Counted from the stretch's first letter, positions 34,727 to 43,438 are shown. The stretch: DNA of 64,000 nucleotides from Mycobacterium ahvazicum (GCF_900176255.2 NZ_FXEG02000006.1:248001-312000); one strand, 5' to 3'. Notes: a model not told the origin generated them from the sequence alone. A program made the numbers and translations.

Positions 34727-35650
34727 TCAGCCGCCGAGTCGCAGGCCGGTATTGCGGGTGCCGAACACGTCGGTGGCCATGATCGCGCCGAGTTTCTCTG
34801 CGTCCCAGCGCTTCTGGCCGTTGGAGACCGATGCCGCCGGATGCCAGCCCTTGAGAAGTTGGAGATGTTCGCCCATCGCACGGATCACCTGACCGCTGAC
34901 GTGACCGGCCTCCGGGCTGGCCAACCAGGCCACCACCGGCGAGCCCAGTGACGGATCCTTGGGGTCGAACTCGTCCTCGGCGCGCTCATCCGGCTCGATC
35001 GGGGCCTGCGCGCCCGGCATGGACGCTGACATCCGGGTGCGCCCACCCGGGCTGATGGCATTCACGGTCGCGCCGATCGACGCCAACTCCAGGCTCAGCG
35101 TCTGGGTCAGGCCGACGATCGCGGCCTTCGCGGCGCTGTAATTGGTCTGCCCGAAATGGCCGTGCAGACCGGCGCCGGAGGTGGTGTTGATGATGCGCCC
35201 GTAGACCTTTCCGCCGGATTCCTTGGATTCGGCGCGCCACTTGCGGGCGACCGCGCGGCTGGTGAGCCAGCTACCGCGAACGTGCACTCGCATCACGAGG
35301 TCGAAATCGTCGGCGGACATGTTCCAGATCGCCTTGTCCCGAACGATTCCCGCATTGTTGACGACGATGTCCAGCCGGCCCAGCTGCGAGTAGGCTCGCT
35401 CGACGGCGAGGTCGACCTGCTCCTCATCACCGACATCGCTGAAGTCGGAAACAGCTGTGCCGCCGCGACTTTCGATGATCGCCACCACTTCGTCGGCGAC
35501 CTTGCCGGTGCCCTCGCCGGACAAGCTGGTGCCCAGGTCGTTGATGATCACGGTGGCGCCGTGCTTGGCCAGCTCGAGCGCGTGGCCGCGGCCGATGCCG
35601 TGCCCCGCCCCAGTCACCAGGGCGACTTTGCCGTCGAGCAGTCCGGTCAT
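34727..35650 (-). CDS. SDR-family dehydrogenase, multifunctional-enzyme type
   Basis: 307 residues. It starts LLDGKVALVTGAGHGIGRGHALELAKHG and has NDLG after strand 2, VVNNAGI, and YSAAKAAI (Y-x3-K). The N-terminus and the SGEGTGKVADEVV loop resemble the (3R)-hydroxyacyl-CoA dehydrogenase domain of peroxisomal MFE-2/17-beta-HSD4 and its mycobacterial relatives. It probably oxidises a 3-hydroxyacyl-CoA or a steroid-like alcohol. It overlaps the DUF35 stop by 4 nt and is followed closely by the SnoaL-like gene. Confidence 0.82.
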   Translation of the reverse strand: MTGLLDGKVALVTGAGHGIGRGHALELAKHGATVIINDLGTSLSGEGTGKVADEVVAIIESRGGTAVSDFSDVGDEEQVDLAVERAYSQLGRLDIVVNNAGIVRDKAIWNMSADDFDLVMRVHVRGSWLTSRAVARKWRAESKESGGKVYGRIINTTSGAGLHGHFGQTNYSAAKAAIVGLTQTLSLELASIGATVNAISPGGRTRMSASMPGAQAPIEPDERAEDEFDPKDPSLGSPVVAWLASPEAGHVSGQVIRAMGEHLQLLKGWHPAASVSNGQKRWDAEKLGAIMATDVFGTRNTGLRLGG

Positions 35651-36093
35651 GGGCTCTCCTCGATTGGTGCGAATACCGTCAGGAATGGGCTTTCCGGATC
35701 GGCGTCGTCGACCGGGCGAAACACCGCGGTCACCGGCATCCCGACCCGAAGGTGGTCACCGTCGGCGCCTTCGATCATCGTCATCAGCCGCGGGCCCTCG
35801 GCCAGTTCGACGATCGCGGCCACATACGGCAGGCGCTCCTTGAACGGTGCCAAATCATTGACGTAGACGGTCGAATACGTATACAGCGTTCCGGTCCCGC
35901 TCGCCCTTGTCGGCCGCACGTCCTCACTCCAGCAAAAGGGGCAGAACGGGCGCGGATAGTGATGGACCTTGCCGCAGGCCGCGCATTCGGCGATCAGCAA
36001 TTGACCCTGCCGGGCGGCCTCCCAGTAGGGAGCGCTGGCCGCGTCGATCGTTGGTATGTCATTCCCTTTTTGCAAGCGGGCCACCGTTACCAC
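35647..36093 (-). CDS. DUF35 zinc-ribbon/OB-fold protein, no adjacent thiolase
   Basis: 148 residues. It has the short helix ASAPYWEAARQGQLLIAECAACG, a zinc ribbon (CAAC ... CPFC), and an OB-fold (GTLYTYSTVYVN, VAAIVELAEGPRLMTMIE). It is typical of partners of thiolase-like proteins, but the neighbours are a crotonase and an SDR, so its partner may be the unpaired thiolase-like protein at 18295. Its GTG start overlaps the crotonase stop by about 7 nt. Pairing is inferred. Confidence 0.8.
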   Translation of the reverse strand: MVTVARLQKGNDIPTIDAASAPYWEAARQGQLLIAECAACGKVHHYPRPFCPFCWSEDVRPTRASGTGTLYTYSTVYVNDLAPFKERLPYVAAIVELAEGPRLMTMIEGADGDHLRVGMPVTAVFRPVDDADPESPFLTVFAPIEESP

Positions 36094-36890
36094 CCGGTGA
36101 ATTCGGTCGGTCGTTTCTCCACGAACGCCTGAACACCCTCGGTGGAGTCGTGCGAATACGACTGGATCTCCTGCGCCATTGCCTCGGCGACGAAAGCACC
36201 GGACCGATCGGTGTCGGGGGAGTCGTTGAGCAGCCGTTTGGTGAACGCGATCGCGGACGTCGGGGCTCCGGCGAGCCGGCTGGCGAAGTCGCTGACCGTG
36301 GCCTCGAAGTCGGTGGCGCTGACCACCCGGTTCACCAAACCCAGCGTGAATGCTTCTGCTGCCGAGAGCTTTTCGCCGAAGAATGCCATCTCCTTGGCCT
36401 TCTGCATGCCGATGCGGCGCGGCAGTAAATAGCAGCCGCCACCGTCGACGACCAGCCCTCGTTTGACGAAAGACTCTGCGAAGTAAGCGTTTTCGGTGGC
36501 GATCACCAAGTCGGAGGCGTATACCAGGTGGGCTCCCAGACCCGTCGCCGCACCGTGCACCGCGGCGATCACCGGTTTATTGCAGTCCAGCACGCTGGCG
36601 ACCAGCCTCTGGGCGCCGTTCATGATGCGCCTCGTTGGCTCCAGCACCCGCTTCTCGCTCGTTGCACGCCGTTCGGCCAGCGATCCCACGTCGGCGCCGG
36701 AGCAAAAGTGCTTGCCGTTCGCGCGCAGCACCACCACGCGGACCTTCTCGTCGGCGTCCCCGGCGCCCAATAGCGCGATCAGCGCATCACGGTCGTCGGG
36801 TCGTACCGCGTTGGCGGCTTCGGGCCGGTTCAAGGTGATCGTCATGACGCCGTCTGCGATGTCGGATAGCACCGCCGCTTGTGTGCTCAT
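36087..36890 (-). CDS. Enoyl-CoA hydratase/isomerase (PaaG-like crotonase)
   Basis: 267 residues with a crotonase fold: IADGVMTITLNRPEAANAV, GKHFCSGADVGSLA and AAVHGAATGLGAHLVYASDLVI. The active-site region reads RGLVVDGGGCYLLPRRIG. The Asp in VVDGGG matches the catalytic Asp of PaaG-type isomerases, and the usual hydratase Glu is absent. It may isomerise or hydrate an enoyl-CoA. The start overlaps the P450 stop by 4 nt. It is in the operon under the class I operator at 38172. Confidence 0.83.
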   Translation of the reverse strand: MSTQAAVLSDIADGVMTITLNRPEAANAVRPDDRDALIALLGAGDADEKVRVVVLRANGKHFCSGADVGSLAERRATSEKRVLEPTRRIMNGAQRLVASVLDCNKPVIAAVHGAATGLGAHLVYASDLVIATENAYFAESFVKRGLVVDGGGCYLLPRRIGMQKAKEMAFFGEKLSAAEAFTLGLVNRVVSATDFEATVSDFASRLAGAPTSAIAFTKRLLNDSPDTDRSGAFVAEAMAQEIQSYSHDSTEGVQAFVEKRPTEFTGW

Positions 36891-38161
36891 GGTGTGTAGC
36901 TGGCCTCGAGGTGTTTGATGCCGTTGACGAAGTTCGATCTCAGCATGACCGGTTCGCCCGCCGCGGTGATGTCCGGGTAGCGCGCGTAGAGCATCTCGAA
37001 CGCCACGTTCAGCTCCAGGCGGGCCAGGTGTGCGCCCAGGCAGAAGTGCGGTCCCGGGCCACCGAAAGCGATGTGATTGTTGGGTTTGCGACCGATGTCG
37101 AAGCGCTCCGGCTGGTCGAACACCGCGGGATCGCGGTTGGCGGCGGGATACCAGACCACCACCTTGTCGCCGGCGTTGAAGGTGTGAGTAACCGCGCCCT
37201 GCGAGTCGGTCAGCGTCACGCCATCGCGGGTTACCGTGCGGCGCATGTGAATCACCGGGCTGGCGTACCGCAGAATTTCCTCGACCGCGGTGGGCGCCAT
37301 GTCGCCGTAGTTCGCCAGTAGCCGGTCACGCTGCTCGGGGTGGGCGCTGAGAATGAGCAGCCCATGGGTCAGCGCATTGCGCGTGGTCTCGTTGCCGGCG
37401 CCGATCAGCAAGATGAAGAACTTCGCCAACTCCTGGGGGGTCAGATTCTCCTCGTCCGAGGTGACCAGCTTGCTGATCACATCGTCGCGGGGATGCGCAA
37501 TGCGGTCCTCGGCGATCTGCTTGAGCAGCTCGATGAGCTGCTCGCTGGTGTCGGTGACGGCTGCTTCGATGCCGGCGACGGTCTGGTCGGGTACGTACTC
37601 GGGATCGGAGGCGCCCAGCACGACGTTCGTTGCCTGCACGATGAATTGTTCATGTTCGCGCGGGACGCCCAGCATGTTGTCGATGATGCGCAGCGGCAGA
37701 AGGGTGGCGAACGAGGAGACGAAGTCGCACCTACCCGAACGCGGCATCTCGTCGAGAATTTCGGCGGTGGTTTCGTGGGCCAGGCCGCGCAAATCGGAGA
37801 GCATGCGGGGAGTGAAGCCGCGCGAGACGATCTTGCGCAGCCTCATGTGTTCGGGATCGTCCATGTCGATGATCGAGCCGCGGTATTCGCGCATCTCGGC
37901 GGTCTGGTCGAAGATCTGCGTGCCCTGGCCGGAGCTGAACTCGCCGGGCCGGCGGCTGATGTCGACGACGTCGCGGTGGGAGCCAACCGCCCAGAATCCA
38001 CGGGGCCGCGGTGAGTCGGGTCGGTTGGTGCGGACGAACACCGGGCCGCCGGCCTCGCGAAGGCGCCGGTAGAGCTCGCTGCGGTCAGCTGGACGCTCCT
38101 GCCACCACCGCAAATCGATCAGCGGCGCGAACTGCTGCTCGTCGGTCTCGATTGCGCTCAC
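36887..38161 (-). CDS. Cytochrome P450, CYP125/CYP142-like features
   Basis: 424 residues. The heme-binding motif is FGGPGPHFCLGAHLARLEL (Cys about 374), the I-helix is LLIGAGNETTRNALTHGL, and EEILRYASPVIHMRRT covers the K-helix. HMRRT and the C-terminal NFVNGIKHLE resemble the steroid/alkane omega-hydroxylating P450s CYP124, CYP125 and CYP142, so a terminal-methyl hydroxylase is a reasonable guess. GTG at 38161 leaves the class I operator (38172-38188) just upstream; a longer frame to 38188 would translate through that site. No clear ribosome site, so the message may be leaderless. It leads an operon with a crotonase, DUF35, SDR and SnoaL-like gene. Confidence 0.85.
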   Translation of the reverse strand: MSAIETDEQQFAPLIDLRWWQERPADRSELYRRLREAGGPVFVRTNRPDSPRPRGFWAVGSHRDVVDISRRPGEFSSGQGTQIFDQTAEMREYRGSIIDMDDPEHMRLRKIVSRGFTPRMLSDLRGLAHETTAEILDEMPRSGRCDFVSSFATLLPLRIIDNMLGVPREHEQFIVQATNVVLGASDPEYVPDQTVAGIEAAVTDTSEQLIELLKQIAEDRIAHPRDDVISKLVTSDEENLTPQELAKFFILLIGAGNETTRNALTHGLLILSAHPEQRDRLLANYGDMAPTAVEEILRYASPVIHMRRTVTRDGVTLTDSQGAVTHTFNAGDKVVVWYPAANRDPAVFDQPERFDIGRKPNNHIAFGGPGPHFCLGAHLARLELNVAFEMLYARYPDITAAGEPVMLRSNFVNGIKHLEASYTP

Positions 38162-38171
38162 AGCACCCGAT

Positions 38172-38188
38172 TCTGGCACCCATGTCAC
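38172..38188. promoter_or_regulatory. Class I operator (TGGCA-N4-TGTCA)
   Basis: TCTGGCACCCATGTCAC lies 11 bp upstream of the P450 GTG at 38161. It shares the outer TCT and GTCA positions with the copies at 38261 and 43422. It overlaps the start of a longer, rejected reading frame. Confidence 0.55.
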
Positions 38189-38260
38189 TTATAGGCAATG
38201 CCGGGGTGCTCGATCAAACGGGGCAATGACACGATATTTGTTCGCAGCAGGCGCGAGTTA

Positions 38261-38277
38261 TCTAACATTGGTGTCAC
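38261..38277. promoter_or_regulatory. Class I operator, exact partner of 47977 site
   Basis: TCTAACATTGGTGTCAC lies 28 bp before the ATG of the Gfo/Idh gene. Its reverse complement occurs without mismatch at 47977-47993, before the extradiol dioxygenase gene. The 17-bp identity over 9.7 kb links the two promoters. Confidence 0.6.
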
Positions 38278-38304
38278 TGCAGTCGGAGGAGCGGAGGAGA
38301 GCAC

Positions 38305-39387
38305 ATGACCTTACGGGTCGGCATCATCGGCGTCGGTTGGGGCGCGCATGTGCAGGTGCCCGGTTTCCGGGCGGCGAAGGGTTTCGATCCCGTCGCGCTC
38401 TGTGCCCGTACACCTGATCGCCTGGAACGGGTGGCGACCAAATTGGGCATCGAACAGACCTCCACCGATTGGCGGTCGTTCGTGACCCGCGACGACCTGG
38501 ACGTCATCTCGGTCGCGACGCCCACTGCGCTGCACCATGAGATGACGATCGCCGCGCTGGCGGCGGGCAAGCCCGTGCTGTGTGAGAAGCCACTGGCGGG
38601 TGACCTGCAGGCTGCCCGCGACATGGTGCGCGCTGCGGCGGATGCCGAGCTGCCCACTGCCTGTTGCTTCGAGAACCGTTGGAACCCCGACTGGTTAGCC
38701 GTCGCGGACCGGGTGCGCTCGGGCTTCCTCGGTTCGCAGTACTTTGCGCGGGTCAGTCGCAGCGCGTCCTACTGGCATCCGAGTCATCCGCTGCAGGCCC
38801 ATTGGATGTACGACCGCGAGCAGGGCGGCGGCTATCTGGCCGGCATGCTCGTGCACGATCTGGACTTCTTGTGCAGCCTGCTCGGCCGCCCGGTATCGGT
38901 GTGCGCCGAAGTCCGCACCAGCGACCCGGTCCGCGAACTGCCCGACGGGGGGACTCTGGCGGTCACCGCCGACGATACTGCGGCGCTGCTGATGCGTATG
39001 GAGTCCGGGGTCACCGTCGTGTTGAGCCTCACGGTCATGGGCGCCCACGCCGACTACTACCGCCTGGAGTTGTTCGGTTCCGATGGCACCATCATCGGCG
39101 ACGGCGAGTTGCGTTCTGCGGCGTACAGTCTCGGCACCGCCACCGATCCCGGACTGAGCCCTCTGACGGTTGATGAACGCGAGCCCGCGTACCCCGAGCG
39201 GTTGCCCGGCGGGTTGGCGGGCCACGCGAGCAGGGCGATGGCGCTGATGCTGCAGGACTGGCTGCCCGCGTTCGACGGGGGCCCCAGCGGCGCGGCCACC
39301 TTCGAGGACGGGTTGCTGTCGCTTGCGGTGATCGATGCTGCGCATCGCTCAGCTGAAGGCGGTGGTTGGGAGCCCGTGCAGGCTTGA
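38305..39387 (+). CDS. Gfo/Idh/MocA-family oxidoreductase
   Basis: 360 residues. An N-terminal Rossmann domain (RVGIIGVGWGAHVQVPGF) is followed by the family's EKP motif (VLCEKPLAGD, catalytic Lys in that motif), then the C-terminal alpha/beta domain (GGGYLAGMLVHDLDFLCSLLG). It uses NAD(P) on a polar substrate, usually a sugar, inositol or similar hydroxyl compound; no specific substrate can be read. GGAGGAGAGC precedes ATG 38305. Its promoter carries a class I operator. It is followed by a cupin gene, perhaps in the same message. Confidence 0.82.
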   Translation: MTLRVGIIGVGWGAHVQVPGFRAAKGFDPVALCARTPDRLERVATKLGIEQTSTDWRSFVTRDDLDVISVATPTALHHEMTIAALAAGKPVLCEKPLAGDLQAARDMVRAAADAELPTACCFENRWNPDWLAVADRVRSGFLGSQYFARVSRSASYWHPSHPLQAHWMYDREQGGGYLAGMLVHDLDFLCSLLGRPVSVCAEVRTSDPVRELPDGGTLAVTADDTAALLMRMESGVTVVLSLTVMGAHADYYRLELFGSDGTIIGDGELRSAAYSLGTATDPGLSPLTVDEREPAYPERLPGGLAGHASRAMALMLQDWLPAFDGGPSGAATFEDGLLSLAVIDAAHRSAEGGGWEPVQA

Positions 39388-39423
39388 GACGCGGGTCGAG
39401 CAATCAAGGAAGGGAGCTGCCCG

Positions 39424-39927
39424 ATGAAAGGTGGACCGTCGATCAAGCATCTCGACGATGTACCGGCCGAGGAAATGCTGCGTTACGAGTTCGCTGATGG
39501 TCGCACGGCGTCGATCTGGGAGAAGTGGATCGAGCTTTCTCCCCGTTACTTCGCGTTCTGGAACAAGTGGGACCCGGGTGCCATCTCCTCGCAGCACGGT
39601 CACACCGGCGATCACAGCAACTTCATTCTGGCCGGCGAGATCCGTTGCGGTGACGTAGTCGCCCGCGCCGGTACGCACATCATGCTCGAGTGGGGGGACG
39701 TGTTCGGACCTTGGGAGGCCGGGCCTGAAGGATGCGAACTGTACGGGTTCATCGCCGGTGAGGGACAACCGTTCAGCGGCGATACCACCGCCTACGAAGC
39801 GTTGCTAAAGGCGCGTGGCGCCCGATCGGTACCCTTACCGATGCCAAAACGCTTGCCGCCGTGGATACTTGCCAAACTAGGTCTGCCATTCACCTCATCG
39901 ACCACCAACTGGACGGCGTCGACCTGA
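39424..39927 (+). CDS. Cupin-domain protein
   Basis: 167 residues with one cupin barrel. The first metal motif reads QHGHTGDHSNFILAGEIRCGD (His pair then acid), and the second is around THIMLEWGDVFGP. The C-terminal 40 residues are Pro-rich (PMPKRLPPWILAKLGLP) and less conserved. Cupins serve as dioxygenases, isomerases, epimerases or ligand sensors; here no activity can be assigned. ATG 39424 has AAGGAAGGGAG upstream and lies 36 nt after the Gfo/Idh stop. Convergent with the SDR at 39958. Confidence 0.7.
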   Translation: MKGGPSIKHLDDVPAEEMLRYEFADGRTASIWEKWIELSPRYFAFWNKWDPGAISSQHGHTGDHSNFILAGEIRCGDVVARAGTHIMLEWGDVFGPWEAGPEGCELYGFIAGEGQPFSGDTTAYEALLKARGARSVPLPMPKRLPPWILAKLGLPFTSSTTNWTAST

Positions 39928-39957
39928 GCCGCTCGGGTGTCGTGCTCGTCGTCGGAG

Positions 39958-40794
39958 CTAGTTGAGGGACGAGCCGGCGTCGACCGTGACGTGTCGGCCG
40001 GTTATCGCTCGCGATTCGTCCGCTGCCAAGAACGCCACCGCAGCGGATGCGTCAGTGTCAGCCCAAGTCGCCGCTGGCCATAACATCGTCGAAAGCGACG
40101 CACCAGCCTGATTGCCTCTGCAATCCACGTCGAGCATGACGGGCCGATGCAGCCGCCCGGCACGCCGCACTTCGCCGGCATCCTCCGCTCCGCTGACGGT
40201 GTTTACCCGGATACCTTGTGGCGCTAGTTGTTTGGCCAGCGTCTTCACGTACTGCAAGACCATCGACTGAGCGAGCTCATATGCTGCCCCACCGAGTCCC
40301 TGCGGTCGATCGAGAAATGGTCCTTGCGGGGAGAATGTGGGACCGGAAGCGATGAGGGACGATCCTTCGACCAACCGGGGCATCGCGGCGCTGAAAGTGT
40401 TGACCACGCCGATGAAGTCGACGTCGAATGTGTCTATGAAGGCCGCGATTGGGGCGTCCGGCTGAGTCGGGGCAATGGCGGCGCTGGCCACGACGATATC
40501 GAGTGCGCCGAGTTGCCGCACCGCGGTGTCGACGGCGATCTCCATTTCGGTTCGATCGCAGACATCGCACCGATACACCAGTGTTTTTCGGTCGAGCTTC
40601 TCGATCATCGTAGCGGTGCGGTCGAGGTCTTCGCCCGTCGCGAGTGGGTAGTCGCACGATGGGATGTTGTCGCACAGATCCACCAACACGACGTCTGCGC
40701 CTTCCCAGGCCAAACGCAGCGCGTGGCTTCGACCGCGACCCCTGGCTGCGCCGGTCACGAGCGCCACCTTGCCCGCGAGACGTCTACTGGTCAC
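39958..40794 (-). CDS. Mycofactocin-type SDR lacking key catalytic residues
   Basis: 278 residues. The nucleotide motif (TGAARGRGRSHALRLA) and the family insert (CDNIPSCDYPLATGEDLDRTA) are intact. The active site is altered: NAG becomes SAA (VVASAAIAP), the Asn of the helix-4 motif is Asp (FDVDFIGV), and Y-x3-K becomes Y172-x3-Q176 (AYELAQS). Tyr and a nearby Ser remain. It may be a non-catalytic cofactor-binding protein, a partner or regulator of a paralogue, or an enzyme with another chemistry. GTG 40794 overlaps the alcohol dehydrogenase stop by 11 nt. Confidence 0.75.
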   Translation of the reverse strand: MTSRRLAGKVALVTGAARGRGRSHALRLAWEGADVVLVDLCDNIPSCDYPLATGEDLDRTATMIEKLDRKTLVYRCDVCDRTEMEIAVDTAVRQLGALDIVVASAAIAPTQPDAPIAAFIDTFDVDFIGVVNTFSAAMPRLVEGSSLIASGPTFSPQGPFLDRPQGLGGAAYELAQSMVLQYVKTLAKQLAPQGIRVNTVSGAEDAGEVRRAGRLHRPVMLDVDCRGNQAGASLSTMLWPAATWADTDASAAVAFLAADESRAITGRHVTVDAGSSLN

Positions 40795-41935
40795 GACCTT
40801 CTCCGGCGAGAAGTCCCTCGGCGGGCGGATAGATCAGTACGCCCCGGATATTGGCGCCGGCGTGCATGTCGGCGTAGCCGTCGTTGACCTTCTCCAGCGG
40901 GTAGGTGCGAGTCACCATGGATTCGAGGTCGACCTGGCCGGCGCTGTACAACTCAAGGATTTTCGGGATGTCGGCACGCGGATTGCCCGAGCCATAGAGG
41001 GTTCCGATGATCTGCTTTTCGGTCAGGGTGAGGTCCATCAGGTTGGCCCGGATCTCGCGCTCCAGCATCGGGTGGATGTTGGTGACCACCAGCCGGCCCC
41101 GCTTGGCCGTCATGGCCAGCGCCCTGCCGACCAGTTGGCCGTCACCGACTCCCATGGCGCAAATGAACTTGTCCACGCCACGGTTCCAAGTAGCCTCGGC
41201 GACAACATCTTTGGCTTCGTCCCAGTCCGCTGCGGTATGCGTGGCCCCCATCTTCACCGCTTCGGCCCGCTTGTACTCCGACGGATCGATGACCGTGATC
41301 GTGCGGGCGCCCGCGAGCCGGGCACCCTGTACCGCCGCGGCGCCGATGCCTCCGACGCCGGCGATGGCGACCGTGTCGCCCGGCCGGACCTCGGCGGCGT
41401 ACACCGACGATCCCCAACCGGTGATGAAGCCGCAGCCGAGAAGGCAGGCCAGGTCGAGGCGATAGTGGTCTGGGACCTTCACGCAACTTGCCTCGTGCAC
41501 CACGGTGTGGTGCGCGAAAGAACCGACGCCGCAGGCCAGCGCCAGGTCTTCGCCACCGAGATGGTGGCGGGCGGTTCCGTCGTGAATCTGCATGCCCGAG
41601 TAGATCTTTGCGCCGAGGTCGCACAGGCTCTGATGCCCTGTCGAGCATGAGGGACACCGGCCGCACGACGGAATGAAGCTGAACACGACGTGGTCACCCG
41701 GCGATAGCCACGACACGTGTTCGCCGACGGACTTGACCACGCCCGCACCTTCGTGGCCGCCGATGCAGGGCAGCCGGATCGGCATGTCGCCGGTGACGAG
41801 GTGGTCGTCGGAGTGGCACATGCCCGAAGCGTGTAGTTCGATCAGTACCTCGGTCGCCTTCGGCGCATCGAGTTCGATGGTCTCGATGGACCATGGCGTG
41901 TTGCGTTCGAATAGGACCGCTGCCTGGGTGTGCAC
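40784..41935 (-). CDS. NDMA-dependent (mycofactocin-associated) alcohol dehydrogenase
   Basis: 383 residues of the zinc-dependent MDR family, NDMA-dependent alcohol dehydrogenase branch. Catalytic zinc ligands are C40 and H61-E62 (GMCHSDD, GGHEGAGVV). Structural zinc Cys are C91, C94, C97 and C105 (SCGRCPSCSTGHQSLC), and the NAD fold has GVGGIGAAAVQGAR. In these enzymes the cofactor stays bound and re-oxidation uses mycofactocin or an artificial acceptor such as N,N-dimethyl-4-nitrosoaniline. It should oxidise a primary alcohol, giving an aldehyde for the adjacent aldehyde dehydrogenase. Confidence 0.9.
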   Translation of the reverse strand: MHTQAAVLFERNTPWSIETIELDAPKATEVLIELHASGMCHSDDHLVTGDMPIRLPCIGGHEGAGVVKSVGEHVSWLSPGDHVVFSFIPSCGRCPSCSTGHQSLCDLGAKIYSGMQIHDGTARHHLGGEDLALACGVGSFAHHTVVHEASCVKVPDHYRLDLACLLGCGFITGWGSSVYAAEVRPGDTVAIAGVGGIGAAAVQGARLAGARTITVIDPSEYKRAEAVKMGATHTAADWDEAKDVVAEATWNRGVDKFICAMGVGDGQLVGRALAMTAKRGRLVVTNIHPMLEREIRANLMDLTLTEKQIIGTLYGSGNPRADIPKILELYSAGQVDLESMVTRTYPLEKVNDGYADMHAGANIRGVLIYPPAEGLLAGEGRDQ

Positions 41936-41968
41936 TGCTGTGCTCGATTCTCTCTGGCCTTCCGGCCC

Positions 41969-43411
41969 CTATCGGATGATGGCTTGATGTTCGACAAACC
42001 CGGCGATGCCCTCGGGGCCGCCTTCGCGGCCGATGCCGGACTGCTTGAATCCACCGAACGGGCTGGCGAAATCGAGCACCGCGGTCGAGTTGACGGCCAC
42101 CGAACCGACGAGCAGTTGGGCCGCCACCGCGGCCGCCCTTTCCTCGTCGGCGGACCACACCGCCCCGACCAGGCCGTAGCGGGAGTCGTTGGCGATGGCC
42201 ACCGCCTCGGCGGCATCGGCATCGGCGTCGGCGGTGTCGTCGTAGGCGATAACGACCGCGACCGGGCCGAAGACCTCCTCACGGGCGATCTCCATGTCGT
42301 TGGTGGCCTCGACCAGCGCGGGGGAGACGTACCAGCCTGGGCGGTCGGGCCGTTCGCCGCCGACCAGCACGGTGGCGCCGTCGTGCCGCGCGCGATGCAG
42401 GAACCCCTCGACCCTGCTACGCGCGGCCTCGTTGATCAGTGGACCGATGTCGGTGGCCCGGTCGGCGGGATCTCCGACGACCAACCCGGCGACCGCGGCG
42501 GTGAGTGCGGTCACGAACTCGTCATATCGGCTGCGCGGCAACAAGATACGGGTCAGCGCGGCACACAGCTGACCGTTGTTGCCCATCACGCCGGTGACCA
42601 AGCCGGGTACCGTCGTCTCGAGCGGCGCGTCGGGTAGCACGATGGCGGCGGACTTCCCGCCCAGCTCGGTGCTGCAGCGGCGGATGCGGGAGCCGCACGA
42701 AGCCGCGATCCGCGCGCCGACGGCCGTCGATCCCGTGAAGCTGATCTTGTCGACGCCTGGATGATCGGTCAGCAGCTCGCCGGTTTCGGCACCGCCGTTG
42801 ACGACGTTGACCACGCCGTCGGGCAGGCCGGCTTCCTCGATCGCCTCCATCAGCACGCCGAATTCGAGTGGAGCGTCAGGCGATGGCTTGAGCACTGCCG
42901 TGCACCCCGCGGCTAACGCCGGACCGAGCTTCAACGCGGCGATGAACAGCGGCGTGTTCCAGGGCACGATGGCGCCGACCACGCCGACGGGTAGTTGACG
43001 TACTTCGACCGTGCCGCCCGTCATGGAAGGCCGCCGCGACGAGAAGGGATAGTCCGGCGTGATCGCCGCGTAGGCGCGCAGTACACCGACCGCGGTGATG
43101 ACCTGACCGAACGTGCTCCAGGATCGCGGCGAGCCGATCTCCGCGGTGGTCAGGTCAGCCAGTTCGCTTTTGCGGGCGTTCAGCGCCTCGGCGAGTCGGC
43201 CCAGCGCCGCGCCGCGATCGGCGGCGGGCACCCGCCCCCAGGCCGGCAGGGCACTGCGGGCGGCCGCGACCGCGGAATCCACTTCCGCCCGGCCGGCGAG
43301 ACCCACGGTGCCCAGCAGCTCGCCGGTGCTCGGCGACATCACATCCAGCGTCCCGGCGTGCGCTTCCGACACCCATTTGCCCGCGACATAGCTCGCCGCC
43401 AACTCGACCAT
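41969..43411 (-). CDS. NAD(P)-dependent aldehyde dehydrogenase
   Basis: 480 residues. Cofactor and active-site motifs are SFTGSTAVGARI, STELGGKSAAIVLPDAPLE and NNGQLCAALTRILLP (catalytic Cys about 283); EEVFGPVAVVIAYDD precedes SPFGGFKQSGIGREGG. ATG at 43411 is preferred over the GTG 6 nt upstream. A class I operator (43422) lies 11 bp upstream. The ALDH-ADH-SDR order suggests a coupled alcohol to aldehyde to acid route. Substrate unknown. Confidence 0.9.
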   Translation of the reverse strand: MVELAASYVAGKWVSEAHAGTLDVMSPSTGELLGTVGLAGRAEVDSAVAAARSALPAWGRVPAADRGAALGRLAEALNARKSELADLTTAEIGSPRSWSTFGQVITAVGVLRAYAAITPDYPFSSRRPSMTGGTVEVRQLPVGVVGAIVPWNTPLFIAALKLGPALAAGCTAVLKPSPDAPLEFGVLMEAIEEAGLPDGVVNVVNGGAETGELLTDHPGVDKISFTGSTAVGARIAASCGSRIRRCSTELGGKSAAIVLPDAPLETTVPGLVTGVMGNNGQLCAALTRILLPRSRYDEFVTALTAAVAGLVVGDPADRATDIGPLINEAARSRVEGFLHRARHDGATVLVGGERPDRPGWYVSPALVEATNDMEIAREEVFGPVAVVIAYDDTADADADAAEAVAIANDSRYGLVGAVWSADEERAAAVAAQLLVGSVAVNSTAVLDFASPFGGFKQSGIGREGGPEGIAGFVEHQAIIR

Positions 43412-43421
43412 GGCCACCGAT

Positions 43422-43438
43422 TCTGGCAGCTATGTCAT
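43422..43438. promoter_or_regulatory. Class I operator (TGGCA-N4-TGTCA)
   Basis: TCTGGCAGCTATGTCAT lies 11 bp upstream of the aldehyde dehydrogenase ATG, the same distance as the 38172 site has from its P450 start. The two share TCTGGCA and TGTCA. Confidence 0.55.
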
